Shown in pieces: positions 1 to 7,419 of a stretch of DNA of 64,000 nucleotides (its first letter is position 1; each line of letters begins with the position of its first letter). The position numbers were made by a program, and so were the translations under genes. The DNA lies in NCBI RefSeq assembly GCF_003312875.1, contig NZ_CP015163.1:4960001-5024000 (forward strand), written 5' to 3'. The notes under the pieces are model-generated. The model was not told where the DNA came from, did not search any database, and worked only from the letters and a program-made list of their open reading frames with translations. Source of the stretch: Amycolatopsis albispora. GTDB taxonomy: Bacteria; Actinomycetota; Actinomycetes; Mycobacteriales; Pseudonocardiaceae.

Positions 1-1091
1 CGGTGCCGCCGCCACTGCCCGCGCTCGACCACGTCCAGGCCACCGCGGAAACCGTGGTGCGGCGCGCGGAATGGCTCGACGCGCGGTACGACCTCGGTCG
101 CGCGCGGCTGTTGTTCCTCGGTGACCACGATCTCACTTCGCTCGCCGTGCACACGTTGCGCCCGGACGCCGACCTGACCGTGGTCGACCTCGACGAGCGG
201 GTACTCGCCTATGTGGACGAGCACTCCGATGGCGCGGTCCGCACGCTGCACGCCGATCTGCGCGTCGGCCTGCCGCACGCCGTGCTCGGCGGCGCCGACC
301 TGGTGTTCAGCGATCCGCCGTACACCCCGGAGGGCATGGGCCTGTTCGCCGCCCGCGGCATCGAAGCGCTGGCCGACCCGCCGCTGGGCAGGCTGCTGCT
401 GGCGTACGGCTACAGCCCGCGGCACCCGGCGCTCGGCGGGCAGGTGCAGCAGGAGCTGCTGCGGCTGGGGCTGACCTTCGAGGCGATCCTGCCGGACTTC
501 CACTCGTACCACGGCGCGCAGGCCATCGGCGCGGCCGCGGACCTGTACGTCTGCCAGCCGACCGCACGGGCCCGCAAGCAGAAGGCGAAGCAGGGCATCT
601 ACACGCACGGCCCGCAGTCGGTCGAAGCCACCGGCTCGGGGGCGGCGCTGCTGGACCGCGTGCGGGAGATCGCCGACCGGCCGGTGGTCGAGACACCACG
701 CGCGGACTGGTCGAAGCCGATCAACGGCGAGGTGCTGGCCTTCGACCTGAGTGGCGACCCCGGCCCGTGGCTGCTGCGGCTGCTGCTCGCCACGAACGCG
801 TCACGGGTGGCCGTGCTGGTGCCGAACTCGCACCCGGACCTGGTCAGTGCCTCGGCGCAGGCCGCGCTGCACGCCCTGCTCGACCGGAAGTACCAGCTGA
901 AACTGCTGCGGAGCCTGCCGGACAACAAGCACGCCGTGGTGGTCGCCGACCTCGTCGAGGCGCCCGCCGTCCCGCTCACCAGGGCACACGCCCGGCTGGC
1001 CAACGTGCCGGGCGTGGACCCGGCACTGCACCCGTACCGGCTGATCGACCTGCCGCGGCACACCCTGGAAACCCTGCTGCCCACGCTCTGA
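1..1091 (+). CDS. Bis-aminopropyl spermidine synthase-like protein (BpsA/DUF43 family), 5' truncated by window edge
   Basis: The visible 362 residues are in frame to the first base, so the gene probably starts upstream of the window. Near residue 40 there is a GDHDLTS motif, close to the GDDDLTS signature of BpsA, followed by a Rossmann-like DLDE acidic motif and DPPYTPEG near residue 104, the equivalent of the active-site loop. BpsA enzymes add aminopropyl groups to spermidine to make branched polyamines and have an N-terminal winged-helix domain, which is not visible here. The roughly 320 residues after the motif are longer than in archaeal BpsA, so a C-terminal extra domain is likely. Substrate is inferred from family only. 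Transcription ends at a palindrome just downstream. Confidence 0.75.
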   Translation, partial: VPPPLPALDHVQATAETVVRRAEWLDARYDLGRARLLFLGDHDLTSLAVHTLRPDADLTVVDLDERVLAYVDEHSDGAVRTLHADLRVGLPHAVLGGADLVFSDPPYTPEGMGLFAARGIEALADPPLGRLLLAYGYSPRHPALGGQVQQELLRLGLTFEAILPDFHSYHGAQAIGAAADLYVCQPTARARKQKAKQGIYTHGPQSVEATGSGAALLDRVREIADRPVVETPRADWSKPINGEVLAFDLSGDPGPWLLRLLLATNASRVAVLVPNSHPDLVSASAQAALHALLDRKYQLKLLRSLPDNKHAVVVADLVEAPAVPLTRAHARLANVPGVDPALHPYRLIDLPRHTLETLLPTL

Positions 1092-1097
1092 CCCCGG

Positions 1098-1148
1098 ACA
1101 CGAATGTGGCTTTCGGGGCGAAATCCGCCCCGAAAGCCACATTCGTGT
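1098..1148. repeat. Long perfect inverted repeat, GAATGTGGCTTTC family (copy 1)
   Basis: Two perfect 23-bp arms (1098-1120 and 1126-1148) flank a 5-nt loop. The core is GAATGTGGCTTTCGGGG. It fills the gap between the stop codons of two convergent genes, so a bidirectional terminator role is plausible. There is no T-rich tail. Confidence 0.9.
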
Positions 1149-1168
1149 TCTCCAACCAGAGAGGCGGC

Positions 1169-2404
1169 CTAGGAGTTCACGCCGTCCTCGCCGGCGGCCT
1201 TCGCCACGGCGGCGGCCACTTCGAGCGCGACCCGCGGGTCCAGCGGGCTCGGCACGATCCGGTCCGGGCCGAGGTCGTCGGAGGCGACCGCGACGATGGC
1301 GTCCGCGGCGGCGATCTTCATCCGCTCGGTGATCGCCCGCGCGCCGGAGTCCAGCGCACCGCGGAACACGCCGGGGAAGGCCAGCACGTTGTTGATCTGG
1401 TTGGGGAAGTCGCTGCGCCCGGTGGCCACGATCGAGGCGTACTTGGCCGCCACGTCCGGGTGGATCTCCGGGTCCGGATTGGACAGTGCGAACACGATCG
1501 AGCCGGTGGCCATGGTGGCCAGCAGCTCCTCCTCGATGGTGGAGCCCGACAGCCCGAGGAACACGTCGGCACCCCGGATCGCCTCCGGCAGCCCGCCGGT
1601 GAGCCCGCTGGCGTTCGTCGACGCGGCCAACTCCTGCTTGACCGGGTTCAGCCCGTCCCGGCCCTGGTGGATGATGCCCTTCGAGTCCAGCACGGTGACC
1701 TCGCCGATGCCCGCGGCCTGCAGGATCCGCGCGCAGGCCACGCCGGCCGCGCCGGCCCCGGAGATCACCACCCGCTGGTCGGCCAGGTTCTTGTCGAGCA
1801 CCAGGTTCGCCCCGCGCAGCGCGGCCAGCGCCACGATCGCGGTGCCGTGCTGGTCGTCGTGCATGACCGGGCAGTCCAGCGCGGCCTTGAGCTTGTCCTC
1901 CAGCTCGAAGCAGCGCGGCGCCGCGATGTCCTCCAGGTTCACCGCGCCGAACGACGGCCGCAGCCGGACCAGCGTCTCGACGATCTCGTCCACGTCGGTG
2001 GTGTTGAGCACCAGCGGGATCGAGTCCAGGTCGGCGAAGGTCTTGAACAGGACCGACTTGCCCTCCATCACCGGCAGCGAGGCGCTCGGCCCGATGTCGC
2101 CGAGGCCCAGCACGGCGGTGCCGTCGCTGACCACCACGACCAGCCGCTCGGCCCAGGTGTACTGCCTGGCGAGCGCGGCGTCCTCGGCGATGGCGCGGCT
2201 CACCTTGGCCACCCCCGGCGTGTAGGCGATGGACAGATCACGCGCGACCGAGATCGGCCGCTGGGCGGCGACGGAGAGCTTCCCGCCCTCGTGACCGGTG
2301 AAGATCTCCTCGTCGGTCACCGGCGTGCTGTCTTCGTTCATGGGTTTTCCCGTCATGGTTCCGTCTTCTTCGGAAACCGAACCTTCGACTGGTGCGTAGG
2401 TCAC
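1169..2404 (-). CDS. NAD(P)-dependent malic enzyme
   Basis: The protein (411 aa from the chosen start) catalyses oxidative decarboxylation of malate to pyruvate. It has the short bacterial malic-enzyme architecture: an N-terminal domain with SIAYTPGVAKVSRAI and VVVVSDGTAVLGLGDIG, a metal/substrate segment FGAVNLEDIAAPRCFELE with MHDDQHGTA, then an NAD(P)-binding Rossmann domain with ISGAGAAGVA. There is no phosphotransacetylase domain. The GTG at 2404 is preferred because GGGAGA lies 7-10 nt upstream; ATG codons at 2356 and 2341 are alternatives. Further upstream reading is not family-like. The gene converges on the polyamine gene across a palindrome and is divergent from the epimerase gene, with a roughly 320-bp shared upstream region. 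Confidence 0.93.
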   Translation of the reverse strand: MTYAPVEGSVSEEDGTMTGKPMNEDSTPVTDEEIFTGHEGGKLSVAAQRPISVARDLSIAYTPGVAKVSRAIAEDAALARQYTWAERLVVVVSDGTAVLGLGDIGPSASLPVMEGKSVLFKTFADLDSIPLVLNTTDVDEIVETLVRLRPSFGAVNLEDIAAPRCFELEDKLKAALDCPVMHDDQHGTAIVALAALRGANLVLDKNLADQRVVISGAGAAGVACARILQAAGIGEVTVLDSKGIIHQGRDGLNPVKQELAASTNASGLTGGLPEAIRGADVFLGLSGSTIEEELLATMATGSIVFALSNPDPEIHPDVAAKYASIVATGRSDFPNQINNVLAFPGVFRGALDSGARAITERMKIAAADAIVAVASDDLGPDRIVPSPLDPRVALEVAAAVAKAAGEDGVNS

Positions 2405-2720
2405 TGGACTTTTCTCCCGGGACTTCGAACAGGGAAACGGCAGGCGCCGTCCCTGTGTTGCGTGGGCTCCTCGAGCGCGGCTGTCCAGCGCGGTAGCGCC
2501 TACGACCGGGCGAGGCGTCCGTCGATGCCCGTGGTGAGGCTGCATCTGGTCCGGCTCCCCGGCGGGGGAACCGCGGACGCGGCGGTCCGGACAGTGTGGC
2601 AGGCCGGTCGGCGGTTGTGGCCCCCTGGTGCGGCTGATGTCACATATTCAGGGGTTTTCCCTTGCCGGAGACCGTTTTAGCAAGACGTCCGTCCGGATTG
2701 GGAAGCCCTGCCCTAAGCTC
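2405..2720. other. Divergent upstream region of malic enzyme and epimerase genes
   Basis: About 316 bp with no convincing gene. The left part is GC-rich with short inverted repeats and would form a long 5' leader for malic enzyme; a known riboswitch class could not be matched. The right part (2640-2720) is relatively AT-rich and holds the epimerase promoter. Confidence 0.5.
2714..2719 (+). promoter_or_regulatory. Candidate -10 (TAAGCT) for a leaderless epimerase transcript
   Basis: TAAGCT fits TANNNT and lies 7 nt before the ATG at 2727, the usual spacing for leaderless actinobacterial transcripts. No clear -35 is visible. Confidence 0.4.
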
Positions 2721-2726
2721 ATGGGC

Positions 2727-3341
2727 ATGCAGGTGCGCGAGTTGGCGGTACGGGATTGCTTCGAGTTCACCCCGCGGAAGTTCCCCGATCACCGCGGTGC
2801 GTTCGCCGCGCCGTTCCAGGAAGAGCCCTTCCGGGAAACGGTCGGCCACCCGCTCGGCCTCGCGCAGACGAACTACAGCGAGTCGCGGCGCGGCACCATT
2901 CGCGGCATCCACTTCGCCGACACGCCGCCGGGGCAGGCGAAGTACATCTGGTGCCCGCGCGGCTCGCTGCTGGACGTGATGGTCGACCTCCGCGTCGGCT
3001 CGCCGACCTTCGGCCACTGGGACGCGGTGCACCTGGACGCGGAGACGGTGCGCGCGGTCTACCTGCCCGAGGGCATCGGCCACAGCTTCGTCGCGCTCGA
3101 AGACGACACCGTGATGATCTACCTGTGCTCCACCAGCTTCAACCCCTCCGCCGAGCACGGCGCGAACCCGATGGACCCGGCGCTCGGGCTGCCGTGGCCG
3201 GCCGACATCGAGCCCATTCTGTCCGAAAAGGACCGTGACGCGCCGACGATGGCGCAGCTCGCCGCCGAGGGCAGGCTGCCGACCTACGAAGCCTGCCTGG
3301 CGCGTTACGAGGAACTGCGCGGGGCCGTTCCTTCCCGCTGA
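2727..3341 (+). CDS. dTDP-4-dehydrorhamnose 3,5-epimerase family protein (RmlC-like cupin)
   Basis: A 204-residue RmlC-type sugar epimerase. Family landmarks in order are TNYSESRRGTIRGIHF (catalytic His), QAKYIWCPRGSLLDVMVDLR (substrate Lys region), YLPEGIGHSFVAL, VMIYLCSTSFNP (catalytic Tyr region) and HGANPMDPALGLPWP. The length is typical. Such enzymes epimerise C3/C5 of dTDP-4-keto-6-deoxyglucose. No rmlA, rmlB or rmlD gene is nearby, so the enzyme could serve rhamnose or a secondary-metabolite deoxysugar made elsewhere. The start at 2727 fits a leaderless transcript; ATG 2721 is possible. The 3' end overlaps the convergent hotdog gene by 37 bp. Confidence 0.88.
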   Translation: MQVRELAVRDCFEFTPRKFPDHRGAFAAPFQEEPFRETVGHPLGLAQTNYSESRRGTIRGIHFADTPPGQAKYIWCPRGSLLDVMVDLRVGSPTFGHWDAVHLDAETVRAVYLPEGIGHSFVALEDDTVMIYLCSTSFNPSAEHGANPMDPALGLPWPADIEPILSEKDRDAPTMAQLAAEGRLPTYEACLARYEELRGAVPSR

Positions 3342-3802
3342 CCCGGTTTCTTCGTGACCCAGATGGTGATCGTGCCGGTGACCACCGGTTTGCCCGCTTT
3401 GTCGCGGATCACCACCGGTACGCCCAGCTCGGTGCCGTCGTCGCCGAACTCCGGGATCACCTCGAGCTCGGCGACCGCGGTCAGCCCGGTCTCCGCCTTC
3501 GCCACGTAGTTCACCGACATGCCCTTGGGCAGCCAGCGGTGCGTCGGCGGCACGGTCGCCTCGGCCAGCATGCCCATCGCGATCTCGGCGAGGTTGCACG
3601 CCGCGATCGCGTGAAAGGTCCCGATGTGATTGTGGACTCCCCACCACTTCGGCGCGGACACCTCGCACCGGCCGGGGCGGAGGTCGCGGATGTGCGGGAG
3701 CACCGTGCGGAAGTACGGCACACGCAGGCACATCGCGGCCGAGAACAGCAGCTTCCCGCCCGGCCTCGCGGCCAGCGACCGCCACATCGGGTAGGTCCGC
3801 AC
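3305..3802 (-). CDS. DUF4442 domain protein, hotdog-fold thioesterase-like
   Basis: A 165-residue protein of the DUF4442 family, which adopts the hotdog fold of acyl-CoA thioesterases. Visible features are the segment KWWGVHNHIGTFHAIAACNL, equivalent to the hotdog central helix where the HNxxGTxH pattern is conserved, and C-terminal beta strands ending GTITIWVTKKP. The GTG at 3802 is chosen because GGAGGT lies 9 nt upstream; the in-frame GTG at 3829 has no such site. The substrate is unknown. It is divergent from the histidine phosphatase gene with only 63 bp between starts and overlaps the epimerase gene tail by 37 bp. Confidence 0.8.
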   Translation of the reverse strand: MRTYPMWRSLAARPGGKLLFSAAMCLRVPYFRTVLPHIRDLRPGRCEVSAPKWWGVHNHIGTFHAIAACNLAEIAMGMLAEATVPPTHRWLPKGMSVNYVAKAETGLTAVAELEVIPEFGDDGTELGVPVVIRDKAGKPVVTGTITIWVTKKPGQREGTAPRSSS

Positions 3803-3852
3803 GATCGGTTCACCTCCGTTGTTACTCACCAGTAGCGAAGCACACCGGCGGC

Positions 3853-3858
3853 TATATT
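3853..3858 (+). promoter_or_regulatory. Candidate -10 (TATATT), leaderless promoter of histidine phosphatase gene
   Basis: TATATT lies 7 nt before the GTG at 3866 and there is no ribosome binding site between, consistent with transcription starting at the start codon. Confidence 0.55.
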
Positions 3859-3865
3859 CCAAGCC

Positions 3866-4450
3866 GTGGCACATCCCCTCTTCCTGCTCCGGCACGGCCA
3901 GACCGAGTGGTCGGCGCTGGGCAAGCACACCGGCCGGTCCGATCTCCCGCTCACCGAAACCGGGCGCGACCAGGCCAGATCCGCGGGCCGGACGCTGGCA
4001 GAGCGGCTGCCGGACGAGCCTGCCGACGTGCTGTCCAGCCCCCGGCAGCGCGCGCTGAAGACCGCCGAACTCGCCGGGCTCACCGTGTCCGACGTCACCG
4101 AGGACCTCGCCGAGTGGGACTACGGCGACTACGAGGGCATCACCACCGAGGAGATCCGCCGGACGGTGCCCGGCTGGACGGTCTGGTCGCACCCGATGCC
4201 GAACGGCGAAACCGCCGAGCAGGTCACCGCCCGCGCCGACCGCGTGCTGGCCGGGGTCCGCGAGCGGCTCGCCGAACGCCCGGTGGTGCTGGTGGGCCAC
4301 GGGCACTTCAGCCGCGTGCTGGTGGCCCGCTGGCTCGACCTCGAAGCCACCGACGGCGTGCGGTTCGCGCTCGAACCCGCCGGGCTGACCGAACTCGGTG
4401 ACGAGCGGGGCGTGCCCCAGCTGCGTCACCTGAACATCCCGCCCCGTTGA
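3866..4450 (+). CDS. Histidine phosphatase family protein (phosphoglycerate mutase-like)
   Basis: A 194-residue two-histidine phosphatase. The catalytic motif LFLLRHGQTEWSALGKHTGR is at the N-terminus, the proton-donor segment EWDYGDYEG is near residue 90, and the second histidine is in VLVGHGHFSRVL near residue 148. The family includes acid phosphatases, cofactor-dependent phosphoglycerate mutases and CobC-like enzymes; the short length favours a small-molecule or sugar phosphatase rather than the glycolytic mutase. The GTG start fits a leaderless transcript. Its TGA overlaps the ATG of the next gene (TGATG), so the two are probably translationally coupled. Confidence 0.88.
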   Translation: MAHPLFLLRHGQTEWSALGKHTGRSDLPLTETGRDQARSAGRTLAERLPDEPADVLSSPRQRALKTAELAGLTVSDVTEDLAEWDYGDYEGITTEEIRRTVPGWTVWSHPMPNGETAEQVTARADRVLAGVRERLAERPVVLVGHGHFSRVLVARWLDLEATDGVRFALEPAGLTELGDERGVPQLRHLNIPPR

Positions 4451-4956
4451 TGTCCCCGAAAGGAAAACCGTTGCCGCAGTTCACCATCCGCCGCGTTCAG
4501 GAGTCCGATGTGGACGCTGTGGTCGGGCTGGTCCACGACCTCGCCGAGTTCGAGAAGGCACCCGAGGAGTGCCACCTGACCGCCGCCCAGCTGAAGACGG
4601 CGCTGTTCGGCGAGCGGCCCGCGGTGTTCGGGCACGTCGCCGAGGCCGCGGGCGGTGAGATCGCCGGCTTCACCCTGTGGTTCCTGAACTTCTCCACCTG
4701 GCGCGGGGTGCACGGCATCTACCTGGAGGACCTCTACGTGCGGCCGGAGCACCGCGGCACCGGCCTTGGCAAGGCGCTGCTCGCGACGCTCGCCGAGGAG
4801 TGCGTGCGCAACGGTTACGGGCGCCTGGAGTGGTCCGTGCTCGACTGGAACCCGGCGGTGGACTTCTACCGCGCGCTGGGCGCGGAGCCGATGGACGAGT
4901 GGACCGTGCACCGGCTCGCCGACGAGCCGCTGCGCAAGCTCGCCGAAACCCTCTAG
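4450..4956 (+). CDS. GNAT family N-acetyltransferase (spermidine/thialysine acetyltransferase-like)
   Basis: A GNAT acetyltransferase of about 168 residues. The order FTIRRVQESDV, LAEFEKAPEECHLT, FSTWRGVHGIYLEDLYVRPEHRGTGLGKALL (acetyl-CoA loop RGTGLG) and SVLDWNPAVDFYRALGAEPMDEWTVHRL matches the SSAT group that acetylates polyamines or thialysine. The ATG at 4450 overlaps the preceding stop codon. A TTG at 4471 preceded by AAAGGAAA would give a protein starting at PQFTIRRV and is a real alternative. A polyamine substrate would fit the polyamine-synthase-like gene 3.4 kb upstream, but that link is inference. Confidence 0.88.
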   Translation: MSPKGKPLPQFTIRRVQESDVDAVVGLVHDLAEFEKAPEECHLTAAQLKTALFGERPAVFGHVAEAAGGEIAGFTLWFLNFSTWRGVHGIYLEDLYVRPEHRGTGLGKALLATLAEECVRNGYGRLEWSVLDWNPAVDFYRALGAEPMDEWTVHRLADEPLRKLAETL

Positions 4957-4961
4957 GCCCT

Positions 4962-5432
4962 CTAGGCCTCTCGGCCCCCGCGGCGGCGCCGTTCCGCGTC
5001 GCGCTCGGACGCCTCGGCTTCGTCCTCGCCTTCGGCCATGCCCAGCACCCACGCGCGCGACGGGCGGCGGAACAGCAGGACCACCACGACCAGGCCGCCG
5101 ATGATCAGCGGCACCCCGAAGCCGGGGCGTCCCGACGGGCCCGCGCTGTACCAGCCGATCCCGGCCACCATCAGCGCCACCACCACCGACGGCGAACGCG
5201 CCCAGGTGTGGCCCAGCAGCAGGCCGATGCCGCAGGCCATGGTCCCGGCGCCGAGCACGGCGTAGTACCCGGCCTCGGCGTAGATGTTGCCCGCCCGCGC
5301 CCCCTCCGCGCCGAAGGCGGTCACCAGCAGGACCACCGCGATCACCACCGAAGCCAGCCCGGGGATCGCGGTGAGCGCGCCGGCGAAGCGAACCTCACGC
5401 GGCGCCGGCTGGATCTTGTCGGCGAACGGCAC
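4962..5432 (-). CDS. Conserved actinobacterial membrane protein, four predicted TM segments
   Basis: A 156-residue protein of unknown function. After a short polar N-terminus there are hydrophobic segments around residues 17-38, 53-74, 79-95 and 104-123, then a charged tail rich in Glu and Arg (GEDEAEASERDAERRRRGG). No catalytic motif is seen. The GTG at 5432 is chosen because GGAAGG lies about 10 nt upstream; the longer reading to 5531 has no support. It converges with the acetyltransferase gene, leaving a 5-bp gap. The 316 bp upstream holds no gene and includes a TAACAT element on this strand near 5535-5540 that could be its -10. Confidence 0.72.
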   Translation of the reverse strand: MPFADKIQPAPREVRFAGALTAIPGLASVVIAVVLLVTAFGAEGARAGNIYAEAGYYAVLGAGTMACGIGLLLGHTWARSPSVVVALMVAGIGWYSAGPSGRPGFGVPLIIGGLVVVVLLFRRPSRAWVLGMAEGEDEAEASERDAERRRRGGREA

Positions 5433-5736
5433 GTGGACTGCACCTTCCGTACGGCCGGAGCGGGGCACGGCGCCGGTGCGGACGCTGCCGAACAGTGTCC
5501 AATGAAGACGGGTGACCGTGCGTGAACACATTCGATGTTATGCCACCCGGTCGGCCGTTTTCGCCCGGGCGCCGCACGGGTCAAGATTCGGGTGTCGTCT
5601 GATGAGCCGGGCGGTCCCGGGGTGCACTTGTCACGACGAGCGTCGCCAGTCCACACCGAGCGATGAGGAGGCCAGCCGGCACAGTGACGAGGCTCGCAGC
5701 TTCACGCTGACGGTCGGAACGCGTGCGTTTCTGACC

Positions 5737-5742
5737 TACCCT
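5737..5742 (+). promoter_or_regulatory. Candidate -10 (TACCCT), leaderless promoter of lipid kinase gene
   Basis: TACCCT lies 6 nt before the GTG at 5749. There is no ribosome binding site in the gap. Confidence 0.5.
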
Positions 5743-5748
5743 GCGGTA

Positions 5749-6675
5749 GTGCGCGCAGTGCTGATCGTCAATCCGCAGGCCACCGCGACTTCGCCCGGTG
5801 GCCGGGACGTGCTCGCGCACGCGCTGGCCAGCGAGGTGAAGCTCGACGTGGTCGAGACCGACTACCGCGGCCACGCGCTGGCCGTGGCGCGCTCGGCCGC
5901 GCGTGACGGCATCGAGCTGGTGGTCGCCCACGGCGGTGACGGCACGGTCAACGAGGTCGTCAACGGCCTGCTGGCGGACAACCACGGCGTGCCCGGCGGG
6001 GCGCACCGGGTGCCGTCGCTGGGCGTGGTGCCCGGCGGCTCGGCGAACGTGTTCGCCCGCGCGCTCGGCCTGCCGCGTGATCCGGTCGAGGCGACCTACC
6101 AGTTGCTGCAGGCCATCGAGCACGGTCGCAGCCGCGAAGTCGGCCTCGGTCTCGCCGACGGCCGCTGGTTCACCTTCAACGCCGGGCTCGGCTGGGACGC
6201 CGACGTGGTGGCCGGGGTGGAAAAGCGCCGCGGCAAGCGCGCGAGCCCCGCCCTCTACACGCGAATGGCGCTCACCTCCTACTTCCGCCCGCCGAACGGC
6301 CGCCCGCCGCTGACCGTGCGCGTGCCCGGCGAGGAACCGGCCGCGGTGCGCACGGCCTTCGTCTCCAACACCGACCCGTGGACCTACCTCGGCAACCGCC
6401 CGGTGCACCTGAACACCGAGTGCTCCTTCGACAGCGGGCTGGGATTGTTCGCGCTGCGGAGCATGGCCGTGCCGACCGTGCTCAACCAGGCGCGACAGGC
6501 GCTGCGCACGCGCAGCAGGCACCGGGGCAAGCGTTTGCTTCGTCACGATGACCTGGCGATAGTGCGCATAGACGCGGACGAGCCGGTAAACTTCCAGGTG
6601 GACGGTGACCTGATGGGTCAGCGAAGCAGTGTGGAGTTTCTCAGCGTGCCGGGCGTGCTGACGGTGATGGTGTGA
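5749..6675 (+). CDS. Diacylglycerol/lipid kinase family protein (DagK catalytic domain)
   Basis: A 308-residue lipid kinase. It has the DAGK signature: N-terminal VRAVLIVNPQATATS, then VVAHGGDGTVNEVVNGL with the nucleotide-binding GGDGT, then LGVVPGGSANVFARALGLP, and a C-terminal lipid-binding domain ending NFQVDGDLMG. The family phosphorylates diacylglycerol, sphingoid bases or phosphatidylinositol; mycobacterial relatives include Rv2252-type kinases, but the precise substrate cannot be read here. The GTG at 5749 is chosen because the family starts there and a -10 element is 6 nt upstream; the in-frame extension to 5512 is not family-like. Confidence 0.9.
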   Translation: MRAVLIVNPQATATSPGGRDVLAHALASEVKLDVVETDYRGHALAVARSAARDGIELVVAHGGDGTVNEVVNGLLADNHGVPGGAHRVPSLGVVPGGSANVFARALGLPRDPVEATYQLLQAIEHGRSREVGLGLADGRWFTFNAGLGWDADVVAGVEKRRGKRASPALYTRMALTSYFRPPNGRPPLTVRVPGEEPAAVRTAFVSNTDPWTYLGNRPVHLNTECSFDSGLGLFALRSMAVPTVLNQARQALRTRSRHRGKRLLRHDDLAIVRIDADEPVNFQVDGDLMGQRSSVEFLSVPGVLTVMV

Positions 6676-6967
6676 CGATCACCGCGGCCGGTGTCACGGA
6701 GCTGGTGATCGTGCGCGGCAAAGTGGTTGGTGCCGTTCATCGATCGGAAACCTCCGTTCACCGCATCTCCCCTTCCGCCCAGCGGCCAGTTTCGGACTGA
6801 AACCGCAGGTCAGGCCAGTCGCCCGGCCGGGTGAGGTGACTCACCGATCCGCAGAAAACCCTTGTCGAAAACGGGTCTTCGTGAAAGCATTCACAAGCAC
6901 CCCAAAAAACGACCGCCATGACGACTGTGGCGCGGACTGCCGCGCCATCATGAAGGAGCTCAGTAAA
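6676..6967 (+). promoter_or_regulatory. Upstream regulatory region of whiB1
   Basis: This 292-bp gap carries no gene. It contains the CRP-like palindrome at 6880-6895 and, just before the start, an AAGGAG ribosome binding site at about 6953-6958. A clear -10 was not identified. Confidence 0.6.
6880..6895. promoter_or_regulatory. CRP-like operator upstream of whiB1
   Basis: The sequence CGTGAAAGCATTCACA matches the CRP/Cmr half-site pattern TGTGA-N6-TCACA at 9 of 10 half-site positions. It lies 73 bp before the whiB1 start. In M. tuberculosis the CRP homologue Rv3676 is known to control whiB1, which supports the reading. Confidence 0.7.
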
Positions 6968-7222
6968 ATGGACTGGCGCCACGACGCGGCCTGCCGAGAC
7001 GAGGACCCCGAGCTGTTCTTCCCCGTGGGGACCAGCGGTCCTGCCATCTCCCAGGTAGCCGCGGCGAAGGCCGTGTGCCACCGTTGCACCGTCGCTTCCG
7101 ATTGCCTGGCCTGGGCTTTGGCCAGCGGGCAGGACGCCGGCGTGTGGGGCGGGATGAGCGAGGACGAGCGACGCGCGCTCAAGCGTCGCCGTGCGCACAT
7201 CGGCACGCGCACCAACGCCTGA
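6968..7222 (+). CDS. whiB1: WhiB1/WblE-type iron-sulfur transcriptional regulator
   Basis: An 84-residue Wbl protein, the standard length for WhiB1. The four cluster-ligating cysteines are C9, C37, C40 and C46, followed by the GVWGG turn (58-62) and a basic C-terminus (RRALKRRRAHIGTR) for DNA binding. The N-terminus MDWRHDAACRDEDPELFFPV is nearly identical to mycobacterial WhiB1 and streptomycete WblE. WhiB1 binds a nitric-oxide-sensitive 4Fe-4S cluster and interacts with the primary sigma factor. The ATG at 6968 has AAGGAG about 9 nt upstream. Position beside pdtaS and sigH repeats the mycobacterial order, and a CRP-like site lies upstream. Confidence 0.96.
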   Translation: MDWRHDAACRDEDPELFFPVGTSGPAISQVAAAKAVCHRCTVASDCLAWALASGQDAGVWGGMSEDERRALKRRRAHIGTRTNA

Positions 7223-7315
7223 TTTTTCTCTTCGCACCACCCCGCGGCCCCCGCGCCCGCCACATCCGCCGGCGCCACGGCCGCCAGGGACCATCGAGTC
7301 CCTCCGCCAACACGT

Positions 7316-7351
7316 TTGAGGGCGGGCACCGCTTCAGGTGCCCGCCCTCAA
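7316..7351. terminator. Strong hairpin terminator after whiB1
   Basis: A perfect 15-bp stem (7316-7330 with 7337-7351) and a 6-nt loop, about 95 bp after the whiB1 stop. The flanking T and A residues are few, so it is better described as a strong stem than a classical U-tailed terminator. Confidence 0.75.
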
Positions 7352-7379
7352 GTGTTCGCGCTCATGGCGCTGGACGGAC

Positions 7380-7402
7380 GCAATGAAAGCCACATTCATT
7401 GC
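7380..7402. repeat. Short inverted repeat carrying the GAATGTGGCTTTC core (copy 4, minimal)
   Basis: Eight-base arms GCAATGAA and TTCATTGC flank AGCCACA. The inner sequence is the reverse complement of the core of the long palindromes elsewhere in the window. It lies between convergent genes, as they do. Confidence 0.7.
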
Positions 7403-7419
7403 ACGGACGACGCCGCCCG

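Noticed and set aside
2405..2640. Possible riboswitch in the malic enzyme leader
   Set aside because: The GGGGGAACC-like words recall the c-di-AMP class, but the order and other conserved parts do not match, so no call was made. A covariance-model search would decide.
767..2680. A 637-codon plus-strand open frame over the malic enzyme gene
   Set aside because: It crosses the palindrome (reading part of it) and lies antisense to a clear malic enzyme. No domain is recognised.
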